This document shows, piece after piece, positions 9,346 through 18,101 of a stretch of DNA of 64,000 bases; the first letter of the stretch is position 1; every line of letters starts with the position of its first letter. The position numbers and the translations under genes were made by a program. The stretch is from Streptomyces actuosus. GTDB taxonomy: Bacteria > Actinomycetota > Actinomycetes > Streptomycetales > Streptomycetaceae. The notes below the pieces were generated by a model. The model was not told where the DNA came from and ran no database searches. It worked only from the letters and a program-made list of their open reading frames with translations. The stretch lies in contig NZ_JAFFZS010000014.1 of the NCBI RefSeq assembly GCF_016921115.1, positions 62,001 through 126,000 on the forward strand. The letters are read 5' to 3'.

Positions 9346-10875
9346 TCAGACCGCGATCGCGTCGGGTGTCGCCTGCTCGCCTCGCACCGGCATCCCCCGC
9401 AGCGTCCGGGCCGCCAGGGCGGCCGCGCCCAGCAGGAGCAGCGCACCCGCGATCGCGGCGGCGTGCATGCCGTTGGTGAACGCCTCCCGTGCCACCGCCG
9501 CCAGCCCCGGTTCGCGTTCCGCCGCGGCGAGTGCCCCGCCCAGCGTCTCCCGGGCCGCGGTGGGCGCCGAGGCGGGCATCTCATGGCGGTAGACGGCTGT
9601 CCCGATGGAGCCCAGGACCGCCATACCCAGCGCGCCGCCGAACTCCGCGCCGGTCTCCAGCAGCGCCGACGCCGAGCCCGCCCGCTCCGCCGGTGCGATC
9701 CCCATCGCCAGGTCGGTGATCTGGGAGATCACGGTGACGATGCCGCAGGCGAGGACCCCGCACGCGGTCAGCACCAGCCACAGCGCGTCGGTTCCGGCGA
9801 GCGCCAGCATCCCGTAGCCGGCCGCGGCGACGGCGCAGCCCGCCGCGACGACGCGGGCGCGGTCGGCGCCCCGTTGCACCAGGGCCGTCGCCGCCGGTGC
9901 GGCCATGCCGATCGGCATCGAGGGGAGCAGCGCCCACAGCGCCGCCTCCAGCGCGCCCTTGCCGAGCACCGACTGCAGGTACTGCGTGGTGAAGAACGCC
10001 GAGCCCATCATCCCGAACGAGGAGACCAGGTCGAGGGCGACCGCGGGGGCGAAGCCGCGGCTGCGGAACAGGTCCGGGGAGATCATGGGGGAGTCGGTCG
10101 TGCGCTGGCGGTGGACGAAGAGCGCGGCGAAGAGCAGGCCGACGGCGACCGCGACGACGTACTGCGGGTGCCATCCCCGTGACGGGATCCCCTTGAGGCC
10201 GTAGACCACGGGCAGCACCGCGGCCATCGACAGCGGCACGCTCGCCCGGTCGAAGCGGCCGGGCCGCGGGTCCCTCGACTCGGGCAGCAGCAGCGGGCCG
10301 AGGACGAGCAGCAGGGCCATGGCCGGCAGGTTGATCAGGAAGACCGAACCCCACCAGAAGTACTGGACCAGGACTCCGCTCAGCACCGAGCCGAGTGCGA
10401 CGCCGGCCGTCATCACGCCGGACCACAGGCCGATCGCCCTCGCGCGCTGGCCCGGATCGGTGAACATGGTGCGGATCAGCGCCATCGTGGACGGCATCAG
10501 CGTCGCCCCGCCGACGCCGAGGACCGCGCGGGCCGCGATCAGAGTCTCGGCGCTGTTCGCGTACGCGGCCACGAGCGAGGCGGTTCCGAAGGCGCCGGCG
10601 CCGATCAGCAGCAGGCGGCGGCGCCCGACGCGGTCACCGAGCGAGCCCATCGTCATCAGCAGGCCGGCGAGCACGAACGCGTAGACGTCGAAGATCCACA
10701 GCTGCTGTGTGCCGCTCGGCTCCAGGTCGGCGCTGATCGCGGGGATCGCGAAGTACAGCACCGAGACGTCCATCGAGACCAGCAGCAGCGGAAGCATCAG
10801 CACGCCCAGGGCGGTCCATTCGCGACGGCCGGCGCGGTCGGCCGGGGGCGGGGAGGTGCGCGGCGAGTTCGTCAT
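9346..10875 (-). CDS. MFS multidrug exporter, DHA2 (14-TM) family
   Basis: About 509 residues with some fourteen hydrophobic segments. The start at 10875 (MTNSPRTS) is favoured over 10893 because a promoter with TACATT lies 8-13 bases upstream of it. Features typical of EmrB/QacA-type drug:proton antiporters: an early conserved Asp (VSMDVSVLYFAIPAI), loop GDRVGRRRLLL between TM2 and TM3, and the antiporter motif C-like GVMTAGVALGSVLSGVL in TM5. Expected to pump hydrophobic or cationic compounds out across the cytoplasmic membrane. It is divergent from a TetR regulator 110 bases away, which is its probable repressor. The substrate is unknown. Confidence 0.9.
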   Translation of the reverse strand: MTNSPRTSPPPADRAGRREWTALGVLMLPLLLVSMDVSVLYFAIPAISADLEPSGTQQLWIFDVYAFVLAGLLMTMGSLGDRVGRRRLLLIGAGAFGTASLVAAYANSAETLIAARAVLGVGGATLMPSTMALIRTMFTDPGQRARAIGLWSGVMTAGVALGSVLSGVLVQYFWWGSVFLINLPAMALLLVLGPLLLPESRDPRPGRFDRASVPLSMAAVLPVVYGLKGIPSRGWHPQYVVAVAVGLLFAALFVHRQRTTDSPMISPDLFRSRGFAPAVALDLVSSFGMMGSAFFTTQYLQSVLGKGALEAALWALLPSMPIGMAAPAATALVQRGADRARVVAAGCAVAAAGYGMLALAGTDALWLVLTACGVLACGIVTVISQITDLAMGIAPAERAGSASALLETGAEFGGALGMAVLGSIGTAVYRHEMPASAPTAARETLGGALAAAEREPGLAAVAREAFTNGMHAAAIAGALLLLGAAALAARTLRGMPVRGEQATPDAIAV

Positions 10876-10882
10876 GGCAGGC

Positions 10883-10911
10883 AATGTACGCATGTTTAAA
10901 ACGCTTGTCTA
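10883..10911 (-). promoter_or_regulatory. Promoter of the MFS gene
   Basis: Read on the minus strand, TAGACA (10911-10906) and TACATT (10888-10883) are separated by 17 bases, a close match to the housekeeping consensus. The predicted first transcribed base falls at or next to the ATG at 10875, so the message is probably leaderless; no Shine-Dalgarno is visible. Confidence 0.6.
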
Positions 10912-10915
10912 TGAC

Positions 10916-10941
10916 GACTGTATAAATCGATTGTGTAAGTC
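10916..10941. promoter_or_regulatory. Candidate TetR operator in the MFS/TetR divergent region
   Basis: A 26-bp imperfect dyad: outer GACT...AGTC and a perfect AATCGATT core share one centre. It abuts the -35 element of the exporter promoter and lies between the two divergent genes, the usual place for autoregulation by a TetR repressor. The surrounding 80 bases are unusually AT-rich. Confidence 0.5.
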
Positions 10942-10985
10942 GGCTGTCTGGGACGTCTGTATGGATCGGCGGTAGGGTGATCGCC

Positions 10986-11576
10986 ATGGGACACCGTGAG
11001 GATCTGCTCGAAGGCGCCAAGCGCTGCCTGCTGGAGAAGGGATTCCTGCGCACCACGGCGCGCGACATCGTCAAGGAGTCGGGGACCAACCTGGCCTCGA
11101 TCGGATACCACTACGGTTCCAAGGACGCCCTGCTGGTGCAGGGGTACGTGGCGCTCATCGAGGGCGTGGGGGAGGACTTCGACCCCGGCTGGGGCGCGGG
11201 CGGTGACCTGACGGCGCCCGCCGGCTCGCTGGAGCGGTTCCAGGAGGTGTGGGCGAACGTCATCCGGACCGTCCCCGCGTCACGCGGGATCTGGCTGCTC
11301 ACCTTCGAACTGCTCCTCCAGGGCGACCGGCTCCCGGAGGTGCGCAAGCTGCTGGCGGAGGCGCAGGTGGAGGGCCGCAAGGGCATCGTGTCCCTGTTCA
11401 ACGGCGTCCCCGAGGACCGGCTGGACGAGGAGACCGTCGACACCGAGGGCCGCTTCTACCAGACCCTCCTCAACGGGCTGATGGTCCAGTGGCTGTTCGA
11501 CCCCGGCTCGGCGACGGACGCCGCCCGGCTCACCGAGGGCCTGCGCCGGGTGATCGAGGGGACGGCTCAGGCCTGA
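10986..11576 (+). CDS. TetR/AcrR family transcriptional regulator
   Basis: 196 residues from ATG 10986. The N-terminal 50 residues are a TetR helix-turn-helix (LLEGAKRCLLEKGFLRTTARDIV ... SGTNLASIGYHYGSKDALLVQG broken here for length), and the rest is an all-helical ligand-binding domain. Divergent from the DHA2 exporter, which it most likely represses until an exported compound binds. TAGGGT lies 8-13 bases before the ATG, so it may be translated from a leaderless message. Confidence 0.9.
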   Translation: MGHREDLLEGAKRCLLEKGFLRTTARDIVKESGTNLASIGYHYGSKDALLVQGYVALIEGVGEDFDPGWGAGGDLTAPAGSLERFQEVWANVIRTVPASRGIWLLTFELLLQGDRLPEVRKLLAEAQVEGRKGIVSLFNGVPEDRLDEETVDTEGRFYQTLLNGLMVQWLFDPGSATDAARLTEGLRRVIEGTAQA

Positions 11577-11695
11577 CGCCCCCTCACGCCGGCGGGGGGA
11601 AAGCCCGTGGTGGGCGGACCCCGCCGCGTGGCAGGCGCCGGAGCAGGGCGCCGTGGCACGCAGGCCAAGCGGAGCGCCCGGTCGGGGCCCGGGGG

Positions 11696-12877
11696 CTACA
11701 GTCGCGCCCCCTTCAGGACCATGTGCAGCAGCAGGCGGTCCTCGCCGTCGTCGAGGTCGAGGCCCGTCAGCTGCTCCACCCGGGAGAGGCGGTAGTACAG
11801 GGTCTGGCGGTGGATGCCGAGCGCGGCGGCGGTGCGGCCGGCCTGGCCCGCGTGGTCGAGGTAGGTCTCCGCGGTGCGGGCGAGTTCCCGGTGGGCGGGT
11901 GCCAGCAGCGGGGCCACGGCGGGGTCCCGGGCGGTCGCCGCGGGCAGTGAGGCCAGCAGCCGGTAGGGACCGATGCGGGACCACTCGGCGACCGGGCCGA
12001 GGCGGGGTTCGGCGAGTGCGGCGCGGGCCGCCGCCGAGGCCTCCTGCCAGGAGTCGCCCACCTCGGCGAGACCGGTGCGGACCTCGCCGACGCCGGCCGC
12101 GCCGGTGCCCTCCTTCAGCAGCCGCGAGGCCGCCGTCAGCGCCGGCAGGCGCACGTCCGTCGAGCGCAGCCGCACCAGGACCGCCAGGCACTGCCCCGCG
12201 GCACCCCACGGCACCGTGCACAGCGCGGTCGTGTGCGGCACTGTCCGGGCCGACGGGGCGTCCTCGGGGTCGGCGGACGGCCAGGGCGCGACGCAGACCA
12301 CGGTGTGCGGGCCCTCCGCGCGCGGGCCCAGCGCGGTGCGCAGCGCGGCCACCGCCATGTCCTGCTGCCAGCCCCGCTCGGCGGTCAGTACCGCCCGGAA
12401 CTCGCGGGTGAGGTCGGCACCGTGCTGGACCTCGTCGGCGAGCAGTGCGCCGATCCGGGCCGTCACCTCCATGGCCGCGGCCAACCGGGCGTCCGTGGGG
12501 CCCGGGTCGTCGTCCAGCAGCCAGACGTAGCCGAGGACGACACCGCGGTGGCGCACCGGCAGGCAGATCCGCCCCCGGTACACGCCGGCCTCCGGGGTCG
12601 GGGGGATGCGGACCGGGCCGGTGGCGCGGGCGATCCCGAAGCCCTCGAACCAGGTGCGGACCGCGGTGGTGGACCGCCGGGTCAGGATCGAGCGGGTGCG
12701 GACGGGGTCCAGGGCCGACGGATCGAGGTCGCCCTCGCTGTCGTAGGCCCCGAAGGCGATCAGCTCGAAGTCGCGGTTCTCCAGGGTCGCCGGTGCGCCC
12801 AGCAGCTCCGAGATCTCGTCGACCAGTTCCTGGTAGTCACCCCTGTGTTCCGACGTCACCCGGGCATTGTCCCGCAT
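11696..12877 (-). CDS. PucR-type helix-turn-helix regulator, probable regulator of proline catabolism
   Basis: About 393 residues. The last 55 residues form the PucR C-terminal HTH (TAAALGIHRQTLYYRLSRVE), and the middle resembles the GGDEF-like CdaR domain of this family. Divergent from proline dehydrogenase by 163 bases, so it probably responds to proline and controls the proline-to-glutamate operon. Start chosen at ATG 12877 with GAAGG upstream; a GTG at 12859 preceded by GACAAT at -12 to -7 is an alternative leaderless start, and 12898 is also open. Binding to proline itself is inference from position. Confidence 0.8.
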   Translation of the reverse strand: MRDNARVTSEHRGDYQELVDEISELLGAPATLENRDFELIAFGAYDSEGDLDPSALDPVRTRSILTRRSTTAVRTWFEGFGIARATGPVRIPPTPEAGVYRGRICLPVRHRGVVLGYVWLLDDDPGPTDARLAAAMEVTARIGALLADEVQHGADLTREFRAVLTAERGWQQDMAVAALRTALGPRAEGPHTVVCVAPWPSADPEDAPSARTVPHTTALCTVPWGAAGQCLAVLVRLRSTDVRLPALTAASRLLKEGTGAAGVGEVRTGLAEVGDSWQEASAAARAALAEPRLGPVAEWSRIGPYRLLASLPAATARDPAVAPLLAPAHRELARTAETYLDHAGQAGRTAAALGIHRQTLYYRLSRVEQLTGLDLDDGEDRLLLHMVLKGARL

Positions 12878-12941
12878 GGCCGCGCCGCCTTCATACATCT
12901 GTCTGAGATCCCGGGCACGGATGCGTGACAGCTGTCGATGG

Positions 12942-13003
12942 CCGACGATCGGAGGGATCCTTAGGTTTCACGGTGGTTCTCCGTGCCGTCCCCCGATCGT
13001 CGG
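12942..13003. promoter_or_regulatory. Inverted repeat upstream of proline dehydrogenase
   Basis: CCGACGATCGG (12942-12952) is repeated exactly as CCGATCGTCGG at 12993-13003, and between them CACGG (12969-12973) pairs with CCGTG (12981-12985). The block lies 37 bases before the proline dehydrogenase start. It is either a paired binding site for the divergent PucR-type regulator or a structured leader. Confidence 0.5.
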
Positions 13004-13040
13004 GCGGCGGCCGTCTTCCGGCAGTTTGTGGAGGTGCCCC

Positions 13041-13967
13041 GTGCTGGGTCCCGTGATTCTCGCCGCGTCGCGCAGCGACCGGATGCGTCGCCTGATCTCG
13101 GCGGCCCCGGTGACCAGGCAGGTCGTCGACCGCTTCATCCCCGGGGAGACCGTCGGCGACATCGTGCCGATCATCCAGGGCCTGACGGCCAAGGGGCTGG
13201 AGCTGACGATGGACGTCGTCGGCGAGGACATCACCACCCCCGCGCAGGCCGCCTCCGCCCGGGACGCCTACCTGGAGCTCATCGGGCGTCTGAAGGAGCT
13301 GGAGCTCGGCGAGCGGGTCGAGATGTCCGTGAAGCTGTCGATGTTCGGCCAGGCGCTGGAGGGCGGCCACGAGCTGGCCCTCGGCAACGTCCGCCCGGTC
13401 GTCGAGGCCGCCGCCGCCATCGGTACGACGGTCACGCTCGACGCGGAGGACCACACCACCCTCGACTCGATGTTCGCCATCCACGAGGAACTGCGGAAGG
13501 ACTTCCCGCAGACCGGCTGCGTCATCCAGGCCTATCTCTTCCGCACCGAGGCCGACGCCCGCCGTCTCGCCGCGGACGGCAGCCGCGTGCGGCTGGTGAA
13601 GGGCGCCTACAAGGAGCCCGCCGAGGTCGCCTACCAGCAGAAGCACGAGATCGACAAGGCGTACGTCCGCATCCTGCGGATCCTGATGGAGGGCAGCGGG
13701 TACCCGATGATCGGCTCGCACGACCCGCGCCTGATCTCCATCACCCAGGAGCTGGCCCGCGCGGCCGGGCGAAAGCTGGACGAGTACGAGTTCCAGATGC
13801 TGTACGGCATCCGCAGCGACGAGCACCTGAGGCTGGCCGCCGAGGGCCACCGCATGCGCGTCTACACCGCCTACGGCACCGACTGGTACGGCTACTTCAT
13901 GCGCCGCCTCGCGGAGAAGCCGGCCAACCTGCGCTTCTTCCTGCGCTCGATGATCAGCAAGGGCTGA
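13041..13967 (+). CDS. Proline dehydrogenase (monofunctional, FAD-dependent)
   Basis: 308 residues from the GTG at 13041, five bases after a perfect GGAGGT. Oxidises L-proline to 1-pyrroline-5-carboxylate, passing electrons to the quinone pool. It is a TIM-barrel flavoprotein; visible family signatures are VRLVKGAYKEP, IGSHDPRLI, EFQMLYGIR and the C-terminal YGTDWYGYFMRRLAEKPANL that contributes to FAD and substrate binding. The next gene, 49 bases downstream, encodes the second enzyme of the pathway, so the two are an operon. Confidence 0.95.
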   Translation: MLGPVILAASRSDRMRRLISAAPVTRQVVDRFIPGETVGDIVPIIQGLTAKGLELTMDVVGEDITTPAQAASARDAYLELIGRLKELELGERVEMSVKLSMFGQALEGGHELALGNVRPVVEAAAAIGTTVTLDAEDHTTLDSMFAIHEELRKDFPQTGCVIQAYLFRTEADARRLAADGSRVRLVKGAYKEPAEVAYQQKHEIDKAYVRILRILMEGSGYPMIGSHDPRLISITQELARAAGRKLDEYEFQMLYGIRSDEHLRLAAEGHRMRVYTAYGTDWYGYFMRRLAEKPANLRFFLRSMISKG

Positions 13968-14016
13968 GCCCCGCACACGCTCGCAACACCGCTCAAGTCA
14001 AGGAGTTACGGAACCC

Positions 14017-15648
14017 ATGGACGCTGTGACCCAGGTCCCCACCCCCGTCAACGAGCCGGTGCACGGCTACGCCCCCGGCTCGCCCGAGCGGGCCCGCCTG
14101 GAGGCCAAGCTGAAGGAGCTGGCCGAGAACCCCATCGACCTGCCGTGCACCATCGGCGGTGAGCAGCGGATGGGCGGCGGCGAGGCCTTCCAGGTCGTGC
14201 AGCCGCACCACCACAAGTCGGTCCTCGGCACCTACCGCAACGCCACCCGGGCGGACGCCCAGGACGCCGTCGACGCGGCCCTGGCCGCCGCGCCGGCCTG
14301 GCGTGCGATGTCCTTCGACGACCGTGCGGCGATCATCCTGCGCGCCGCCGAGCTGCTGGCCGGCCCGTGGCGCGAGACCCTGGCCGCCTCCACCATGCTC
14401 GGCCAGTCCAAGACCGCCCAGCAGGCCGAGATCGACACCCCCTGCGAGCTGGTGGACTTCTGGCGCTTCAACGTCGCCTACGCCCGCCGGATCCTGGCCG
14501 AGCAGCCGCCGGCCAACTCCCCGGGCGTGTGGAACCGCCTCGACCACCGCCCGCTGGAGGGCTTCGTCTACGCGATCACGCCGTTCAACTTCACGGCCAT
14601 CGCGGGCAACCTGCCCACCGCCCCGGCGCTCATGGGCAACGTCGTGGTGTGGAAGCCGTCCCCCACGCAGACCCACGCCGCCGTGCTGCTGATGCAGCTG
14701 CTGGAGGAGGCCGGGCTGCCCAAGGGCGTCATCAACCTGGTCACCGGTGACGGTCTCGCCGTCTCCGAGGTCGCCCTGAACCACCGCGACCTGGCCGGCA
14801 TCCACTTCACCGGTTCGACCAGGACCTTCCAGTACCTGTGGAAGACGGTCGGCGCCAACATCGAGAAGTACCGTTCCTACCCGCGCCTGGTCGGCGAGAC
14901 CGGCGGCAAGGACTTCGTCGTCGCGCACCCGAGCGCGGACCGCGCCGTGCTGAAGACCGCCCTGACCCGCGGCGCCTTCGAGTACCAGGGCCAGAAGTGC
15001 TCGGCGACCTCGCGCGCGTACATCCCGGCGTCGATCTGGAACGACGGCTTCAAGGAGGAGTTCGCGGCCGAGGTCGACCGCATCACCATGGGTGACGTGA
15101 CGGACCTGTCGAACTTCGTCGGCGCCGTCATCGACGAGCGCGCCTTCGCCAAGAACAAGGCCGCCATCGACCGCGCCCACCAGGACCCGGCCTGCACGGT
15201 CGTCGCCGGCGGCTCCTACGACGACTCGGTCGGCTACTTCGTCCGCCCGACCGTCATCGAGTGCACCGACCCGGAGAACGAGGTGTTCACCACCGAGTAC
15301 TTCGGCCCGATCCTCGCCGTGCACGTGTACGACGACGAGAAGTACGACGAGATGCTGACCCAGATGGAGTCCGTCTCCGACTACGCCCTGACCGGTTCGG
15401 TCGTCTCGGGCGACCGCGCGGCCGCCGCGTACACGATGGAGAAGCTGCGCTACGCGGCGGGCAACTTCTACATCAACGACAAGTCGACCGGCGCCGTCGT
15501 CGGCCAGCAGCCCTTCGGCGGCGGCCGGGCCTCCGGCACCAACGACAAGGCCGGGGCCCCGCAGAACCTGATGCGCTGGACGCTGACCCGCGCCATCAAG
15601 GAGACGCTGGTGGCGCCGACCGACTACACCTACCCGCACATGGGCTGA
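14017..15648 (+). CDS. pruA: L-glutamate gamma-semialdehyde (P5C) dehydrogenase
   Basis: 543 residues, the usual size for the monofunctional enzyme. NAD-dependent oxidation of glutamate semialdehyde to glutamate, completing proline catabolism. ALDH motifs: AITPFNFTAIAGNLP (NAD site), FTGSTRTFQ, catalytic Glu in GETGGKDFV, catalytic Cys in GQKCSATSRAYIP, and the C-terminal PFGGGRASGTNDKAG segment characteristic of this subfamily. AAGGAG precedes the ATG. Co-transcribed with proline dehydrogenase. Confidence 0.96.
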   Translation: MDAVTQVPTPVNEPVHGYAPGSPERARLEAKLKELAENPIDLPCTIGGEQRMGGGEAFQVVQPHHHKSVLGTYRNATRADAQDAVDAALAAAPAWRAMSFDDRAAIILRAAELLAGPWRETLAASTMLGQSKTAQQAEIDTPCELVDFWRFNVAYARRILAEQPPANSPGVWNRLDHRPLEGFVYAITPFNFTAIAGNLPTAPALMGNVVVWKPSPTQTHAAVLLMQLLEEAGLPKGVINLVTGDGLAVSEVALNHRDLAGIHFTGSTRTFQYLWKTVGANIEKYRSYPRLVGETGGKDFVVAHPSADRAVLKTALTRGAFEYQGQKCSATSRAYIPASIWNDGFKEEFAAEVDRITMGDVTDLSNFVGAVIDERAFAKNKAAIDRAHQDPACTVVAGGSYDDSVGYFVRPTVIECTDPENEVFTTEYFGPILAVHVYDDEKYDEMLTQMESVSDYALTGSVVSGDRAAAAYTMEKLRYAAGNFYINDKSTGAVVGQQPFGGGRASGTNDKAGAPQNLMRWTLTRAIKETLVAPTDYTYPHMG

Positions 15649-15770
15649 CGCCCGCGCGGTACGCCGCGGTGAACGGCCGGGGGCCGGGCCCGCGGGGCGC
15701 TCGGAGACGAGCACGCCCCGCCGTGGCCCGGCCCCGTCCGTGCCGGCCGGCTCCCCGTTTCCCCGCGGTG

Positions 15771-15806
15771 GCGCCGGAGCCCGGTCCGCGGGCCGGGCTC
15801 CGGCGC
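15771..15806. terminator. Bidirectional terminator between P5C dehydrogenase and the DUF5988 gene
   Basis: GCGCCGGAGCCCGG (15771-15784) pairs perfectly with CCGGGCTCCGGCGC (15793-15806) over an 8-base loop, between two convergent genes. Confidence 0.7.
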
Positions 15807-15840
15807 GCGGGGCGTGTACGCGGGGGCCGGACCCGGTGGG

Positions 15841-16047
15841 CTACTCGGCCACCTCGGTGCGCTCCCACCACTCGTAGACCGCGAGCCGGCCCTCGGACGT
15901 GTCCTCGTGCCGGGACGTCGCCCGGAAGTGCTCGTAACCGCCCCTGAAGGGGATCTTCAGTTCCGTTCCCGGAGGGGTGATCGGGACGACCCGCTCGGAC
16001 AGGTCCTCGGGGCCGCCCTCCAGCAGTGCCTTCGCCGCGTTGGTCAT
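15841..16047 (-). CDS. Small DUF5988-like protein
   Basis: 68 residues starting MTNAAKALLEGGPEDLSERV at 16047, with GTGAGG four to five bases upstream. Resembles the DUF5988 family of small Streptomyces proteins (LxGGP near the N-terminus, central K-I-P-x-x-x-GYEHF, then VYEW near the end). Function unknown; such genes often sit beside tailoring or redox genes. It follows the alpha/beta hydrolase on the same strand with an 85-base gap. The upstream in-frame extension is not homologous-looking and was excluded. Confidence 0.6.
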   Translation of the reverse strand: MTNAAKALLEGGPEDLSERVVPITPPGTELKIPFRGGYEHFRATSRHEDTSEGRLAVYEWWERTEVAE

Positions 16048-16132
16048 GACCTCACCCGTTCCCGCTGCCGTGCCGTGACGTCCCCCGTCGTTCAGCAGGA
16101 TCAGCCGCGGGGGCGAGGTGCGCAACCGGGCC

Positions 16133-17056
16133 TCACCCGGCCGTCGCGTGCCGGCCGAGGAAGTCCCGCATCAGCCCCGCGATCTGCGCCGCGTGCGTCT
16201 CCAGGGCGAAGTGCCCGGTGGGCAGCAGGTGCACCTCGGCGGCGGGCAGGTCGCGCCGGAACGCCAGGGCCCCGGCCGGCACGAAGATCTCGTCGTGGGC
16301 TCCCCAGACGGCCAGAAGTGGTACCCCGCTGGTGCGGAAGTACTCCTGGAAGGCGGGGTAGAGGGCGAGGTTGGAGCCGTAGTCGGCCATCAGGTCGAGT
16401 TGGATCTCCGACTGGCCCGGGCGCGCCAGACGCGCCGCGTCGTGTTCGTAGGAGTCGGGGCTGACCAGCTCCTTCATCTCCTCGGGAACACCGTGCAGGT
16501 ACTGCCACCTGATTCCTTCGAGGGTGTGGAGCGCGCGCACCGCCGCCTCCGTCCGCGGCGAGCGCTGCTCGATCAGTGCCAGGACCGGTGCCCACGCCTC
16601 GGTACCGAGCCCCTCCTCGTAGGCGTTGCCGTTCTGCGTGACGATCGCTGTGACCCGTTCGGGGTGTGCGAGGGCCAGGCGCAGGCCGACGGGGGCGCCG
16701 TAGTCCTGGATGTACAGGGCGAACCGCTTCAGGCCGAGCTGCTCGGTGAACTCCTCGGTGACGGCGGCCAGTTCGTCGAAGGTGTAGTCGAAGTCGGCCG
16801 TCCCGGGCGCCGCCGAGCGGCCGAAGCCGAGGAGGTCGGGGGCGATCACCCGCAGAGGGCGGGGGTCCGCCGGGGCGGTGCCGGCGGCCCGCGGGGCGTC
16901 GACGAGGAGCGGTATCAGGTCGCGGAACATGTGCGAGCTGCTCGGGAAACCGTGCAGGAGCAGCAGTACGGGGCCGTCGGCGGGGCCGGCCTCGCGGTAG
17001 TACACCTCGTGGCCGCGGACGACGGTGGTGCGGTGGTGGACCTGCTGGTCGGACAT
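16133..17056 (-). CDS. Alpha/beta hydrolase, epoxide hydrolase/haloalkane dehalogenase-like
   Basis: 307 residues from ATG 17056 (MSDQQVHH). The fold motifs are clear: oxyanion HGFP at 35-38, nucleophile elbow QDYGAPVG with Asp118 in the nucleophile place instead of Ser, acid in GAHDEIF and the terminal His in PTGHFALE. An Asp nucleophile points to epoxide hydrolase, haloalkane dehalogenase or fluoroacetate dehalogenase chemistry rather than an esterase. No Trp follows the Asp (Tyr instead), which weakens a dehalogenase reading. Cytoplasmic. Same strand as the upstream quinone oxidoreductase, 97 bases apart. Confidence 0.8.
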   Translation of the reverse strand: MSDQQVHHRTTVVRGHEVYYREAGPADGPVLLLLHGFPSSSHMFRDLIPLLVDAPRAAGTAPADPRPLRVIAPDLLGFGRSAAPGTADFDYTFDELAAVTEEFTEQLGLKRFALYIQDYGAPVGLRLALAHPERVTAIVTQNGNAYEEGLGTEAWAPVLALIEQRSPRTEAAVRALHTLEGIRWQYLHGVPEEMKELVSPDSYEHDAARLARPGQSEIQLDLMADYGSNLALYPAFQEYFRTSGVPLLAVWGAHDEIFVPAGALAFRRDLPAAEVHLLPTGHFALETHAAQIAGLMRDFLGRHATAG

Positions 17057-17071
17057 GACCGGACGCCTTTC

Positions 17072-17099
17072 TAACCATTGAAAACGATGTGAGTGGTTA
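17072..17099. promoter_or_regulatory. Inverted repeat TAACCA-N16-TGGTTA upstream of the hydrolase
   Basis: TAACCA at 17072-17077 and TGGTTA at 17094-17099 lie just before the hydrolase start, and another TGGTTAG occurs at 17151-17157 across the stop codon of the quinone oxidoreductase gene. These may be sites for a regulator that is not encoded next to the block. Confidence 0.35.
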
Positions 17100-17153
17100 A
17101 CCCGGTGCACAGTCGACCAGGCTTCGACCGACCGGTCAAGTGTCTTTAGGTGG

Positions 17154-18101
17154 TTAGCTCGGGGTGGTGAGGACGAGTTTGCCCCGCAGGTGCCCCGCCT
17201 CTCCCAGGGTGTGTGCCTTCGCCGCCTCGGCGAACGGGAGCACCGCCTCCACGTGGATGCGGACACGGCCCTCCGCCAGGAGGGCGGCGATCTTGGCGAG
17301 GCGCTCCGTCGACGGCTCCGCCTCGACGACCGCGAAACGCATCCCGCGCGCCTCCACGTCCTCCGGGGCCAGGCCGGGGTCGCCGGGGAGCGCGCAGACC
17401 AGCAGGCCGTTCGGCCTGAGGGTGTTGAGCGTGCGCGGGCCGTAGCCGCCGCCGACCAGGTCGAGGGCGACGTCGATGTCGTGGACGGCGGAGGCGAAGT
17501 CTTCCACGGTGTAGTCGATCACCTCGTCGGCGCCCAGCTCCCGCAGGAAGTCGTGCCGGTCCGCGCGCGCGGTACCGGTGACATGGGCCCCCTCCGCCTT
17601 GGCCAGCTGCACCGCCGCGTGCCCGACGCCGCCCGCCGCGGCGTGCACCAGCACCCGCGTCCCCGGGCCGATCCGCGCGGTCTCGACCAGTGCCTGCCAG
17701 GCGGTGAGCATCGCCGTGGGCGCCGCGGCCGCGTGCACATGGTCCAGTCCGGGAGGCTTCACGGCCAGCCGGGCGGCAGGTGCGACCGTGTACGTGGCGC
17801 AGGCGCCGCCGTCCACGGTGCCGAACACCTCGTCGCCGGGCCGGAACGCGGTGACACCCGCGCCGGTCTCCTCCACCACTCCGGACACGTCCCGGCCGAG
17901 CGTGAACGGCGGCTCACCGTAGCGGGGGGCGGTTCCCGAACGGGCCAGCCAGTCGGCCGGGTTCACCCCGACCGCCCGCACCCGCAGCAGCACCTCCCCG
18001 GCCGTGGGCCCCGGGCGCGGGCGGTTCTCGATCTGCAGCACCTCCGGTCCGCCGAACCGGTGCTGGGTGATGACCTGGGTGAGCGCGGGTGCCGTGCCCA
18101 T
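17154..18101 (-). CDS. NADP-dependent quinone oxidoreductase-like protein (zinc-free MDR family)
   Basis: 315 residues from ATG 18101 (MGTAPALTQV). A GroES-like N-terminal domain (RVRAVGVNPADWLARSG, LGRDVSGVVEETG) and a Rossmann domain with VHAAAGGVGHAAVQLAK, the classic AAGGVG nucleotide motif. There are no catalytic-zinc ligands, so it belongs with NADPH:quinone reductase or zeta-crystallin type enzymes. Transcribed toward the alpha/beta hydrolase and DUF5988 genes, probably one unit. The three genes look like an insertion between P5C dehydrogenase and the leuB region. Confidence 0.88.
   Translation of the reverse strand: MGTAPALTQVITQHRFGGPEVLQIENRPRPGPTAGEVLLRVRAVGVNPADWLARSGTAPRYGEPPFTLGRDVSGVVEETGAGVTAFRPGDEVFGTVDGGACATYTVAPAARLAVKPPGLDHVHAAAAPTAMLTAWQALVETARIGPGTRVLVHAAAGGVGHAAVQLAKAEGAHVTGTARADRHDFLRELGADEVIDYTVEDFASAVHDIDVALDLVGGGYGPRTLNTLRPNGLLVCALPGDPGLAPEDVEARGMRFAVVEAEPSTERLAKIAALLAEGRVRIHVEAVLPFAEAAKAHTLGEAGHLRGKLVLTTPS

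Noticed and set aside
15841..18101. Prophage or genomic island
   Set aside because: No integrase, attachment repeats or tRNA junction; only three metabolic-type genes.
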